From Bacteroidota bacterium (GTDB lineage Bacteria > Bacteroidota > Bacteroidia > Bacteroidales > FEN-979): DNA of 50,700 nt. A program made the translations under genes and the position numbers. This document shows, piece by piece, positions 34,913 through 43,333 of the stretch. The notes beneath the pieces were generated by a model, which made no database searches, had not been told where the DNA came from, and was given only the letters and a program-made list of their open reading frames with translations. The stretch is taken from NCBI GenBank assembly GCA_026391775.1, contig JAPLDK010000069.1, positions 1 to 50,700 of the forward strand. The letters run 5' to 3'. Positions within the stretch are counted from its first letter, which is position 1, and every line of letters starts with the position of its first letter.

Positions 34913-35338
34913 TTATTGTTTCAGGGCATTCTCGATTTCCACTTTAAGGCCGGTTTTGAAACGGTCAGGATTGCTCTGGCCGTAATCGAAGGCAAAATGG
35001 GTCAGATCATTTTTAATTTCCTTGCCATCCTTTAGCTTTACAACATATAAAGCCTGTGCATTGATATCGAAACGCGCCACGGTTTTAGCCTGGGATTTGA
35101 CATCGGTATTGATGACCTGAAATTTTATTGTGCCGTCCCTGACTTCTTTGGCAAAGCTGTTTTGCATCAGTTTCAGGAGGTTTTGTTCTATGGACTGATC
35201 AATCGGGCAACGCTCCACGGGATGGAAGTAGTATACTTCAACACGGGGCTTCGGGGCAGGGGACCTGACCTGGGCGAATCCGCCCGAGAATCCTGCAGCC
35301 AGGATCATTAAGATAAAGAGAAAAGATTTTTTTTTCAT
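34913..35338 (-). CDS. Secreted ArsF-family thioredoxin-fold protein lacking the second Cys
   Basis: This 141-residue protein has a signal peptide (FLFILMILAAGFSGGFA) and a thioredoxin-like body: PRVEVYYFHPVERCPIDQSIEQ, INTDVKSQAKTVARFDINAQALYVVKLKDGKEIK. It resembles the 'nitrophenyl compound nitroreductase subunit ArsF' family, which usually carries a CPxC active site. Here Cys44 is followed by Asp47, so only one cysteine remains and dithiol redox chemistry seems lost. It lies 4 nt downstream of the thioredoxin gene in one operon. Confidence 0.8.
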   Translation of the reverse strand: MKKKSFLFILMILAAGFSGGFAQVRSPAPKPRVEVYYFHPVERCPIDQSIEQNLLKLMQNSFAKEVRDGTIKFQVINTDVKSQAKTVARFDINAQALYVVKLKDGKEIKNDLTHFAFDYGQSNPDRFKTGLKVEIENALKQ

Positions 35339-35342
35339 AGGG

Positions 35343-35768
35343 TCAGAGATTTATCCTTCGGTCCAGTTCTCTGAGCAGGTAGTCTTTCGATTTAACACCA
35401 ACGATCCGTTTGACCTCCTTGCCGTTTTGGAACAAAATCATTGTTGGGATGCTTCTGACACCAAATTTAGCAGCAGTTGCTTTTTGTTCGTCAACATTGA
35501 CTTTGGCAATAGTCACTTTCTCATTGGCTTCTTCCGCAACTTCATTCAGAACGGGAACCATCATTTTACAGGGCATACACCAGGCAGCCCAGAAATCGAC
35601 CAGGAAGGTACCGGTTTTAATTTTATTCTGAAAATTCTGATCGGTGAGGATTTTTATTTTTTCGCTGTCTTTGACATCCTTCAGGCTTTTCATCCGTTGC
35701 CTGGCGTTAAAGATAAAAAGTCCAATAAGAACCACCAGCGCTGCAAGTATAATTATCGTAATCCACAT
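35343..35768 (-). CDS. Membrane-anchored thioredoxin
   Basis: A 141-residue protein with an N-terminal helix (MWITIIILAALVVLIGLFIF) that anchors it in the membrane, followed by a standard thioredoxin fold. The redox site is WCMPC (Cys64, Cys67) and the cis-Pro is in SIPTMI. Such a protein reduces periplasmic or membrane-side partners, depending on topology. It starts an operon with the ArsF-like protein and is preceded by copy B of the 21-bp site. Confidence 0.92.
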   Translation of the reverse strand: MWITIIILAALVVLIGLFIFNARQRMKSLKDVKDSEKIKILTDQNFQNKIKTGTFLVDFWAAWCMPCKMMVPVLNEVAEEANEKVTIAKVNVDEQKATAAKFGVRSIPTMILFQNGKEVKRIVGVKSKDYLLRELDRRINL

Positions 35769-35789
35769 ACATTACAAAATTTAATGCAG

Positions 35790-35833
35790 CAAAGGTAATA
35801 AATAAATTCAATTAGTGATAATTAAGCGATTTA
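35790..35833 (-). promoter_or_regulatory. Promoter of thioredoxin-ArsF operon with shared 21-bp site (copy B)
   Basis: On the minus strand, toward the gene, the site at 35833-35813 has the form TAAANCGC-N5-TATCACTA. After exactly 15 nt comes the -7 box TACCTTTG (35797-35790). No -33 TTTG is present at the normal place. The layout matches copies A (plus side) and C. Confidence 0.7.
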
Positions 35834-35876
35834 TAAAATATCATCTGCATAAAAATATAAAAACAGGAAATTATTG

Positions 35877-35884
35877 TAAATTTG
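35877..35884 (+). promoter_or_regulatory. -7 box of the small lipoprotein gene
   Basis: TAAATTTG upstream of the lipoprotein start. No matching -33 element. Confidence 0.4.
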
Positions 35885-35926
35885 TTAAGTCTCCTGTAAA
35901 AGATTAAAATGATAAATCTGAGCCCC

Positions 35927-36595
35927 ATGAAAAAGTTAGCGTTTAAATCGGCCTTTTTGCTATTTTTTGTTCTGATGGTTTTTAGCGGCTGCAAAAAAAG
36001 CAGCTCTCCTGCTGAAGCGGTTTCGTTTGAAGGTGATATAATCATCATAAGCGATCAGGCAATTGCCTCGCTGGATGCACAGGAGGTTTATTCAGATAAG
36101 CCGGATTTGGGTATCTATATGCTGGATGAGGGGATCGCCCCTTGTTTCCTCGCTGATGCCCCGGATCTTACCGGAGATGATACCCTGCGTCCCCGCATCC
36201 GGCATAATGCCCTCATTGCCTGTCTGAGAAGCCTTTCGCTCACGGAGTCCCAGATTCCTCTGGTCAAAGCTGATTTGCACATCTTTTATAAGACCAACGA
36301 ACAGGCAATCAGCAGGGCCAAGGCAATATACAAGGAATTGCAGGCTCAATACAAGGACAAATATAACCGGTTAATACAGGCGTATCGGGCAGGTACGATC
36401 ACAGCGGCAGAGTTCAGGGCAAAAGTTGCTGAACTTCGCGTGCAATTCAAAAGGGAATTGCGCAGTCTGCATTTGCGTGAAAAACTTGATGATGTGTTCA
36501 AAAGATCTTTCAGGACCTTACTCTCCAGCCTTCATGCTGTCCTTACCGATCGGCAATGGAATGCGTTTAAGGAATGTTACCGGGGATCAATATAA
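35927..36595 (+). CDS. Helical hypothetical lipoprotein
   Basis: A 222-residue protein from the ATG at 35927, which gives a good lipoprotein signal (MKKLAFKSAFLLFFVLMVFSGC). An earlier in-frame ATG at 35909 adds six residues. After a Ser/Pro linker and an acidic middle (GDIIIISDQAIASLDAQE), the last 110 residues are strongly helical and basic (RAKAIYKELQAQYKDKYNRLIQAYRAGTITAAEFRAKVAELRVQFKRELRSL). The Spy/CpxP-like character 'LTDRQWNAF' near the end suggests a periplasmic chaperone-type fold, but I cannot assign the family with certainty. Confidence 0.7.
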   Translation: MKKLAFKSAFLLFFVLMVFSGCKKSSSPAEAVSFEGDIIIISDQAIASLDAQEVYSDKPDLGIYMLDEGIAPCFLADAPDLTGDDTLRPRIRHNALIACLRSLSLTESQIPLVKADLHIFYKTNEQAISRAKAIYKELQAQYKDKYNRLIQAYRAGTITAAEFRAKVAELRVQFKRELRSLHLREKLDDVFKRSFRTLLSSLHAVLTDRQWNAFKECYRGSI

Positions 36596-36623
36596 TTTTA
36601 GCATCATCACATGGTAATCCACT

Positions 36624-39458
36624 ATGGCTCTCAGCTGGAATGAGATCAAGGACCGCGCGATCCGTTTTTCCAAGGAATGGGAATCAGAACTAAGCGAAAA
36701 AGCAGAAGCGAAAACCTTCTGGGACCAGTTTTTCGATGTGTTTGGAATATCCCGCCGCAAGATTGGCAGTTTTGAACGTCCGGTACATCGCCTCGACGAA
36801 AGTACCGGGTATATCGACTTTTTATGGAAGGGCACAATCCTGGTCGAACACAAATCCCGGGGGAAAGACCTGGATAAAGCCTATAAACAGGCCCTTGATT
36901 ATTTTCCGGGGCTGGCGGATTACGAGCTGCCAAAATATGTGCTGGTTTCCGATTTTGCGAGGTTCCGGCTTTACAACCTTGAAGAAGCCACCCAGCTTGA
37001 GTTTGAGCTGAAGGACCTGTATAAGAATGTAAAGGAATTCGCTTTTATTGCCGGCTACCAGAAGCATGTTTTCAAAGAACAGGACCCGGTGAACATCCAG
37101 GCCGCCGAGCTCATGGGCAAACTGCACGACCGGCTCAAAGCCGTGGGCTATACCGGCCATCCCCTTGAATTGTATCTTGTACGATTATTGTTCTGCCTGT
37201 TTGCCGAAGACACCAGCATCTTTGAACGCGATCAGTTCCGCGATTATATTGAAAACAAGACAAAGGCCGACGGCAGTGACCTTGCGCAATATTTGTCCAT
37301 GCTGTTCTATGTCCTCAATACACCTGCCGACAAGCGCCTGTCAAACCTGGATGAAGACCTGAATGCCTTTCCTTATGTGAACGGAAAGCTTTTTGAAGAA
37401 ACCCTGGCTCCAGCCTCATTTGACACGGCAATGAGGGCCATACTGTTTGAAAGTACCGCCCTGGACTGGGGGAAGATCTCTCCTGCAATTTTCGGCTCAT
37501 TGTTCCAGAGCGTCATGAACCCGGTCGAACGCCGAAACCTCGGCGCCCACTATACTTCCGAGAAGAACATCCTGAAAGTGATCAAGCCCCTCTTCCTCGA
37601 TGACCTCTGGAAGGAGTATGAAGCTGTGAAGTCCAGCCGGATCCAGCTTATCCGTTTCCATGACAAACTCGCTTCGCTCCGATATCTTGATCCTGCCTGC
37701 GGATGTGGTAATTTCCTTGTTATTTCATACCGTGAGCTTCGGTTGCTCGAAATTGAGATTATCAAAACCCTTCAAAAAGGGCAGCAGGTATTTGATATTC
37801 ATGAATTACTGAAGCTCGACGTAGACCGTTTTTACGGGATAGAGATCGAAGAATTCCCTTCCCAGATCGCCCAGGTAGCCATGTGGCTGATGGACCACCA
37901 GATGAATATGAGGGCCAGCGAGGAGTTCGGACAATACTTTCTTCGCCTGCCTTTGCGCAAAAGCCCCAACATCCACTGCGGAAACGCCCTTCGGATGGAC
38001 TGGCAGAGCCTCCTCGACCAACTTCCATGGGATAAAAAAGAGCAGAGGTTCGATTACATCTATGGAAATCCGCCGTTTGTGGGGAATAGCCTGATGAATC
38101 CTGCCCAAAAGGCAGATATGGAAGTTGTATTTTCAGGAGTTCATGGCGCCGGGGTTCTGGATTTTGTAACCGCATGGTATATTAGAGCTGCGAAATATCT
38201 TTCTCTGCCACATGATCCTGACTTTCAACCCACACAGACCCGATGTGCCTTTGTTTCCACAAATTCCATTGCCCAGGGAGAACAGGTAGGAGTTTTATGG
38301 AATGAGTTATTCAACAAATATTATATCAAGATCCATTTTGCACATCGCACCTTCAAATGGAGTAACGAAGCAAGAGGGAAGGCAGCAGTACATGTTGTGA
38401 TCATTGGGTTTTCAAACTTTGATATTAGAGAGAAAAGAATTTTTGAATACCAAGATATAGCAGGAGAACCGCATGAAATAATTGTCAGAAATATCAATCC
38501 ATATTTGGTTGAAGGGAAAGATTTTGTGCTATCTTCTAGAACAAAACCATATTCTAATATTCCACCAATGTCGAGAGGAAATTCGCCTTATGATAATGGT
38601 TATCTTTTACTGACTGAATATGAAAAAGAAAACTTTATTGAAGCTGAACCTCAGGCTTTAAAATATGTAAAACGATTTCTAAGTGCAAAGGAATTTCTAA
38701 ATCAAATTAACAGATATTGTATTTGGCTTGTTGACGCTAACCCTGCTGAAATACGAAGTCTTCCATTATTGGAAGAAAGAATAAGAAAGGTCAAAATTTT
38801 CCGCGAAAACAGCCCAGGTGTGGAAACAAGGAAATACGCAACCACTCCTGCATTATTCAGGGATAGAAATAATCCTGATACGTTTGTTTTAATACCACGT
38901 CATTCATCTGAAAAAAGAAGATATATACCAATAGGGTTTTTTGATAAATCATTCATTCCTGGTGATAGTTGCATGTTTATTCCAAATACAACTTTTTATC
39001 AATTTGGAGTGTTAACATCAGCCATGCATATGTCCTGGGTAAAATATGTATGCGGAAGATTGAAAAGCGATTATCGATATTCTGCAAGCATTGTCTACAA
39101 CAACTTTCCTTGGCCCGAGAACCTATCCGAAAAGCAGAAAAAGGATGTGGAAGATGCCGCCCAAAAGGTGCTTGATGTAAGGGAAAAATTCCTGAATCCA
39201 ACCGAAAATTCACCATCTCACGATCTCACTATTTCACTATCTAAAAAGGCCAGCCTCGCCGATCTCTATGATCCATTGACCATGCCCCCTGCACTGGTAA
39301 AAGCCCACCAGGCACTCGACAAAGCCGTCGACCTTTGTTACCGTCCCCAGCCATTCCCCAACGAAACCAAACGTATCGAATTCCTGTTCGAACTCTATGA
39401 TAAATACACGGCTGACCTGTTTACGAAAGAGAAGCCCGGGAAAAAAAGAAAAACATAG
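36624..39458 (+). CDS. Type IIL restriction-modification enzyme, MmeI-like
   Basis: A 944-residue single-chain methyltransferase-nuclease. The N-terminal nuclease has Asp65-x9-Glu75-x-Lys77 (GYIDFLWKG...VEHKS), the same spacing as in MmeI, so cleavage is likely intact. The N6-adenine methyltransferase has motif I DPACGCGNF (Asp356) and motif IV NPPF (Asn482). The target-recognition part (roughly residues 550-820) is visibly AT-rich compared with both flanks. The C-terminus has the family's FLFELYDKYTADLF ending. No separate specificity or REase gene is present. The enzyme probably methylates one strand and cuts about 20 nt away. Confidence 0.9.
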   Translation: MALSWNEIKDRAIRFSKEWESELSEKAEAKTFWDQFFDVFGISRRKIGSFERPVHRLDESTGYIDFLWKGTILVEHKSRGKDLDKAYKQALDYFPGLADYELPKYVLVSDFARFRLYNLEEATQLEFELKDLYKNVKEFAFIAGYQKHVFKEQDPVNIQAAELMGKLHDRLKAVGYTGHPLELYLVRLLFCLFAEDTSIFERDQFRDYIENKTKADGSDLAQYLSMLFYVLNTPADKRLSNLDEDLNAFPYVNGKLFEETLAPASFDTAMRAILFESTALDWGKISPAIFGSLFQSVMNPVERRNLGAHYTSEKNILKVIKPLFLDDLWKEYEAVKSSRIQLIRFHDKLASLRYLDPACGCGNFLVISYRELRLLEIEIIKTLQKGQQVFDIHELLKLDVDRFYGIEIEEFPSQIAQVAMWLMDHQMNMRASEEFGQYFLRLPLRKSPNIHCGNALRMDWQSLLDQLPWDKKEQRFDYIYGNPPFVGNSLMNPAQKADMEVVFSGVHGAGVLDFVTAWYIRAAKYLSLPHDPDFQPTQTRCAFVSTNSIAQGEQVGVLWNELFNKYYIKIHFAHRTFKWSNEARGKAAVHVVIIGFSNFDIREKRIFEYQDIAGEPHEIIVRNINPYLVEGKDFVLSSRTKPYSNIPPMSRGNSPYDNGYLLLTEYEKENFIEAEPQALKYVKRFLSAKEFLNQINRYCIWLVDANPAEIRSLPLLEERIRKVKIFRENSPGVETRKYATTPALFRDRNNPDTFVLIPRHSSEKRRYIPIGFFDKSFIPGDSCMFIPNTTFYQFGVLTSAMHMSWVKYVCGRLKSDYRYSASIVYNNFPWPENLSEKQKKDVEDAAQKVLDVREKFLNPTENSPSHDLTISLSKKASLADLYDPLTMPPALVKAHQALDKAVDLCYRPQPFPNETKRIEFLFELYDKYTADLFTKEKPGKKRKT
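38280..39070 (+). other. AT-rich mosaic segment inside the MmeI-like gene
   Basis: Codons in this stretch are markedly A/T-ending (for example TCTAGAACAAAACC and GATATTAGAGAG), whereas the gene before and after it uses G/C-ending codons typical of the window. It coincides with the target-recognition domain and looks like a recombined block. Confidence 0.6.
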
Positions 39459-39568
39459 TATTATCGGGGCGTTGGGTTACATGTCTATTGAATTGATCTA
39501 CTATACGTTACTCAGAAATTTGACAAGTTTTGCCATTTTTCGTAAATTTTTTAGTAAATCTTAATCTT

Positions 39569-39817
39569 ATGGAAAAACTATTCAACATATCAGATATTAG
39601 TTTTAATAATGAATTCTTTATTCTTAAAATTAATAACCAGGAATATAAATTCGCAATAAAAGAAATATCAGAAAAATTAGCTAAAGCCAACTTAACGGAA
39701 CGTCAAAATTTCATAGTCTCCCCTTCTGGCTATGGTATTCATTGGCCAGCCCTTGATGAAGATCTATCAATCAATGGTCTTTTACATTATTTAAAGAGCA
39801 ATAGACACGTAGCCTAA
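39569..39817 (+). CDS. DUF2442 protein
   Basis: An 82-residue protein from the ATG at 39569. The conserved tail RQNFIVSPSGYGIHWPALDEDLSINGLL identifies DUF2442. The usual partner is a DUF4160 gene just upstream; the 110 bp upstream contain no such gene, so the module may be incomplete. It is AT-rich and sits in the defence-rich stretch. An in-frame upstream start at 39530 would add a non-conserved segment. Confidence 0.85.
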   Translation: MEKLFNISDISFNNEFFILKINNQEYKFAIKEISEKLAKANLTERQNFIVSPSGYGIHWPALDEDLSINGLLHYLKSNRHVA

Positions 39818-39964
39818 CCGTTAATCACACAATGATAATGCAAAGTTGCTTTAAAAAGACTGTGTCTTTGCTGCATTTTACGGCCAAACTTATGCTCTGG
39901 GGCCAATACATTAAAATAATACACTTTTTAGGCTCTCGCTTGAATTACAAGATGACTCCGGACT

Positions 39965-40561
39965 ATGGCTACTGATATCAATAAAATAATCAGGAACCTC
40001 CTGGAATTTTATGATTTTAGCAATAAAACCATTATCACCGTTGGCGCGGGGGGAGGACAACTTATCGAGTACGGACGTGTTTCCAAACATGTTGTCGCGG
40101 TTGACTATGACCAGGAGGCCCTGGACAAGCTAAAAGTAAATCTGATCAAATCAGGCCTTGATGATAAATTTGAACTTGTTCATTCTGATTTTTACCTCTC
40201 CGGTTTTAAAGGTGATATTGTTATGTTCGAATTTTGTCTTCATGAATTGGAAGGCCCGGAAACTGCATTAAAACATGCATTGACAATGGCGCCTGATGTT
40301 CTCATATTAGATCATTGGCCGGATTCGGAATGGGCTTTTTTGGTTGATGAGGATGAAAAAATTGCTAAAAGCTGGACAGCGCTTAACCTATTTCCTCTAA
40401 AGAAAATCCAGAAATTCGATACAGTTCAGTTTTTTCATGATTATGAAGAGATCTATCAAAAAGTGAAAGTCCAGGGAGAGGTTTCAATCAGCAGAATAAG
40501 TGGCTTTAAAGACAAAGCGAATTTTACAATTCCCATGTCCTATGGCATTGTTTTGATTTAA
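39965..40561 (+). CDS. Class I SAM-dependent methyltransferase-like protein
   Basis: This 198-residue protein has a Rossmann-type SAM-binding start: TIITVGAGGGQLIEY (motif I, with Gly-rich loop), VVAVDYDQEALDKL (motif II acidic residue), FELVHSDFYLSGFKGDIVMFEFCLHEL. The C-terminal half is shorter than usual. The substrate is not predictable; small-molecule methyltransferases of this size are common. It stands alone between DUF2442 and Fic. Before it, 39818-39964 shows only an imperfect inverted repeat around 39836-39878. Confidence 0.75.
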   Translation: MATDINKIIRNLLEFYDFSNKTIITVGAGGGQLIEYGRVSKHVVAVDYDQEALDKLKVNLIKSGLDDKFELVHSDFYLSGFKGDIVMFEFCLHELEGPETALKHALTMAPDVLILDHWPDSEWAFLVDEDEKIAKSWTALNLFPLKKIQKFDTVQFFHDYEEIYQKVKVQGEVSISRISGFKDKANFTIPMSYGIVLI

Positions 40562-40677
40562 ATTCTCCTGCCTTAAATATTCACCTGACAGCCTTTTTTA
40601 ACAAGCAGAAACAAGTATTGGACTGATGGCTTTATTAAGCTGACACCTGGTTTTAAATTAATTCAAGTAATAAGAAG

Positions 40678-40706
40678 TTGATGTTGGAAAATATATTGTA
40701 TTTTTG
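40678..40706 (+). promoter_or_regulatory. Promoter of the fic gene
   Basis: TTG (40678-40680), 18 nt, then TATTTTTG (40699-40706). The -7 box overlaps the first of two palindromes. Transcription should start near 40711-40714, which favours the ATG at 40729 over that at 40717. Confidence 0.6.
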
Positions 40707-40728
40707 ATAGTATCAAATGATAGTATCA
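40704..40728 (+). promoter_or_regulatory. Tandem palindromic operator of fic
   Basis: TTGATAGTATCAA, a perfect 13-bp palindrome (40704-40716), is followed by a second TGATAGTATCA (40718-40728). The repeats are 13 bp apart and cover the -7 box and transcription start. This is typical of an autoregulatory repressor site. Confidence 0.7.
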
Positions 40729-41715
40729 ATGAAACCCCCTTACAGTATTACACCATTAATTCTGAAACAAATCTCCTCAATATCAGAAAAGATTGGTGAG
40801 GTCAAAGCCAATTATTTGAACATGCCTTCACCTCAATTGCGGAAGCAGAATAAAATAAAAACAATCCATTCTTCGCTCAAGATAGAAGGGAATACCCTTA
40901 CACAAGACCAGGTTACTGCTTTGATTGATAATAAAAGAGTAATCGGACCCAAGAAGGATATTCTTGAAGTGGTCAATGCGATAAAAGTCTATGATATATT
41001 GACCACTTTTGACCCTTATTCATCAAAGTCATTTTTATCAGCTCACGGTTTGTTGATGAATGGGCTGATTGAGAATCCGGGTGGATACAGGAACCAACAG
41101 GTCGGTATTTACTGGGGATCAAAAGTTACTCACCTGGCTCCTCCTGCCAGGAAAGTGCCAGTTCTAATGCAAGCCTTGTTTAATTATCTAAAGATCAAAG
41201 ATGAACTGTCCTTGATCAAAAGCTGCGTTTTCCATTATGAAACGGAATTTATCCATCCGTTTTTAGATGGAAATGGAAGAATGGGGCGGCTTTGGCAAAC
41301 CGTTATTTTATTAAAGGAGTATCCTGTTTTTAATTTTCTACCATTAGAGAAATTGATAAGCCAATCGCAGGAATCTTATTATAATATCCTGGCAAACTGT
41401 GATAAAATTGGTGATTCAACCGGATTTATTGAATATATGCTGAAGATTATTGAGGATTCTCTGGCAGAGTTATTGAATTTCAATAATAGGATACTAACAG
41501 ATATAGAACGGATTGAATACTTTGCTACATATGGCATTCAGGAATTTACAAGGAAAGAATATATGAATGTCTTCAAGAATATATCCACGTCAACTGCAAG
41601 CCGGGATATTAAGAAGGGTGTCGATATGAGTTATTTTATACGAACAGGTGATAAAAACAAAACCATTTATAAAATTAATCGTGCCCTGGCGGACCGCAAG
41701 CCGAAGCTAGATTAG
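40729..41715 (+). CDS. Fic-domain AMPylase, class II, with C-terminal winged-helix region
   Basis: Fic proteins transfer AMP (or similar) from a nucleotide to protein hydroxyls. The core motif HPFLDGNGRMGR starts at His176. An N-terminal inhibitory helix with the motif S-L-K-I-E-G-N (Glu53) makes it class II, self-inhibited. The C-terminal 80 residues, with IEYFATYGIQEFTRKEYMNVFKNISTSTASRDIKKGV, resemble a winged helix, so the protein may repress its own gene through the adjacent palindromes. Length is 328 residues from the ATG at 40729; a start at 40717 would add four residues. Confidence 0.9.
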   Translation: MKPPYSITPLILKQISSISEKIGEVKANYLNMPSPQLRKQNKIKTIHSSLKIEGNTLTQDQVTALIDNKRVIGPKKDILEVVNAIKVYDILTTFDPYSSKSFLSAHGLLMNGLIENPGGYRNQQVGIYWGSKVTHLAPPARKVPVLMQALFNYLKIKDELSLIKSCVFHYETEFIHPFLDGNGRMGRLWQTVILLKEYPVFNFLPLEKLISQSQESYYNILANCDKIGDSTGFIEYMLKIIEDSLAELLNFNNRILTDIERIEYFATYGIQEFTRKEYMNVFKNISTSTASRDIKKGVDMSYFIRTGDKNKTIYKINRALADRKPKLD

Positions 41716-41756
41716 AGAAACCACGAACCTCATCCGCAAACAAAAAAATAATCAAT

Positions 41757-42116
41757 ATGACTTCCACTATCCTCTCGAAATATGACCCTTCAACGGCCGA
41801 ACTTGGCGGGCAACTGACCGGTTTCCTGCTTTCGCAACTCCCCGGTTCGGTGGAACTGCCCGATGAATCATCGGGTATCATTGCCATCACTTACGGAAAA
41901 GGGTATAAAGACATAATCTGCACGGTGATACCATCCAAACAAGGCATTAAGCTGGGTTTCAACAGGGGAAGCGAACTTCCCGATCCGGAACATCTGCTTA
42001 CGGGAAAAGGAAAGCTTCATAAATATGTCGTGATCAGATCTGCCCTGGATTTTGAAAAACCGGGGATTCTTAGTCTTCTCAGGGAAGGGCTGAAGGCTTA
42101 TGACAAAAGAAAATAA
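41757..42116 (+). CDS. DUF1801-like protein
   Basis: A 119-residue cytosolic protein matching the DUF1801 (YdhG/frataxin-like fold) pattern: GIIAITYGKGYKDIICTVIPSKQGIKLGFNRGSELPDPEHLLTGKGKLHKYVVIRSALDFEKPG. The 'L-G-F ... G-x-x-L ... G-x-G-K-x-x-[RK]-[HY]' core is conserved. It starts 41 nt after fic. The function of the family is unsettled. Confidence 0.8.
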   Translation: MTSTILSKYDPSTAELGGQLTGFLLSQLPGSVELPDESSGIIAITYGKGYKDIICTVIPSKQGIKLGFNRGSELPDPEHLLTGKGKLHKYVVIRSALDFEKPGILSLLREGLKAYDKRK

Positions 42117-42150
42117 CACCTTATCCGGGTTGAATTAGATCCCAATTATA

Positions 42151-42402
42151 ATGAAAACCAAAGACGAAATTTTTCCGGTAGAAATTTATTCAGGAAGTAT
42201 CTGGGAAGCTGAAATGGTTAAAAGCCTTTTGGAGAATGCTGAAATTGAAACATTTTTGCAAGACGAAAATACAGGCACGTTAGCGCCATGGTATACCGCA
42301 GGGGGAGGAGCAGGGTCAGTCAAAGTTGTAGTTTCAAACCTGGATTTTGAAAAAGCAAAACTGATCGTTGAGGAATACGAGAAAAACAACCGGAATCCTT
42401 AA
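42151..42402 (+). CDS. DUF2007 small signal-transduction-like protein
   Basis: An 83-residue protein with the DUF2007 pattern: a strand-helix start (VEIYSGSIWEAEMVKSLLENAEIETFLQDEN) and a closing KVVVSNLDFEKAKLIVEEYE. Pfam labels the family 'putative signal transducing protein' and its real role is not known. It lies 34 nt after the DUF1801 gene and could share its transcript. Confidence 0.85.
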   Translation: MKTKDEIFPVEIYSGSIWEAEMVKSLLENAEIETFLQDENTGTLAPWYTAGGGAGSVKVVVSNLDFEKAKLIVEEYEKNNRNP

Positions 42403-42449
42403 CCTCTGTATAGGTCGATAGCATAATGATCAAGCCCCGAAAGTAAATT

Positions 42450-43076
42450 TTATCTCAGGTAATCACTAACAGCTCTCGAAATTCCCTTTTTTACGCCTTC
42501 CCAGGTTTGTTTTTTGAAACTTACCGGTGTTTCGGATTCCTCGGCGTCAACAAAATAAGTAATTGCATTGGGAATGCTGATTGCAAGCATCTGGCTGGGA
42601 TATTTCTTTTTATGAAATGCTATGAGTTGTTCCAATGAATAGTGCTGCAATAATTCAAATAAATCCCAAAAATCCTTTTTTCGTCCCCTGCCAAGCATCG
42701 CCTGAATCTTCATAGCGCCTATATCTTCGCTGCTATACATTCTTATTCCATCTTGCGCCTCAAAATCTGCAATAGGCAAATGAGGAAAATAAACGATATC
42801 AACCTTAACCTTTTCTATGTAACAGAAAATGCCAAACTGCTTATGCCCCGATTCATAACTGAAATCGCTGCCGAAAACCTGATTTAACTCATTTTCAATA
42901 GAAAAGTGATCAAATTTTTGGTGAAAAAATAAATCAAGATCCACCGAACTACGGTGACCATATCGAAGCGCCATTGCTGTTCCACCAACAAGTGAAAAGG
43001 ATTTAAGTGATGGCAGATCCATCAACCTTTTCAGTAAGGAAAAAGTTCCGGATTCAACTGTCTCAGTGTGTAACAT
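42450..43076 (-). CDS. AbiEii/AbiGii-type nucleotidyltransferase
   Basis: A 208-residue nucleotidyltransferase of the AbiEii toxin family. It has the GGTAMALRYGHRSSVDLDLFF motif (the G-G-T ... D-x-D pattern of the polymerase-beta fold) and a KIQAMLGRGRKKDFWDLFEL motif. In abortive-infection systems these toxins modify tRNA 3' ends. The partner here is the DUF6922-like gene whose 3' end overlaps this gene's start by 46 nt, a typical toxin-antitoxin layout with the small protein encoded first. Confidence 0.88.
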   Translation of the reverse strand: MLHTETVESGTFSLLKRLMDLPSLKSFSLVGGTAMALRYGHRSSVDLDLFFHQKFDHFSIENELNQVFGSDFSYESGHKQFGIFCYIEKVKVDIVYFPHLPIADFEAQDGIRMYSSEDIGAMKIQAMLGRGRKKDFWDLFELLQHYSLEQLIAFHKKKYPSQMLAISIPNAITYFVDAEESETPVSFKKQTWEGVKKGISRAVSDYLR

Positions 43077-43333
43077 CGGAATTCATTCATTGGTTTATCA
43101 ATAACCGCGCTCGCGAGATGTATTCTATGTTCAGGCAGAAACTTTGCCTTCAGCAAAGCCTCGGTCACTTTCTCATCGCCATAATATCTCCGGCACTGCC
43201 GGATATCTTCCACATCGCCCCGCTCAAATACCCTCTCAATCACAAAATTGGCCCGGAGGTCATAATCGAGGGCCTCAAAATTCACATCCCAGAAGATACG
43301 CTTGTCAAATACCGGTTTCTTTTTCTCGGTCAT
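43031..43333 (-). CDS. DUF6922-like partner of the nucleotidyltransferase
   Basis: A 100-residue protein starting MTEKKKPVFDKRIFWDVNFEALDYDLRANFVIERVFERGDVEDI, with a C-terminal half RIHLASAVIDKPMNEFRCYTLRQLNPELFPY. The first part (F-D-K-R-I-F-W-D-V, then VIERVFERGD) is typical of the DUF6922-type genes that sit in front of AbiEii-like genes in Bacteroidota. It overlaps the next gene by 46 nt in another frame. It presumably acts as an antitoxin, but this is inferred from layout only. Confidence 0.8.
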   Translation of the reverse strand: MTEKKKPVFDKRIFWDVNFEALDYDLRANFVIERVFERGDVEDIRQCRRYYGDEKVTEALLKAKFLPEHRIHLASAVIDKPMNEFRCYTLRQLNPELFPY

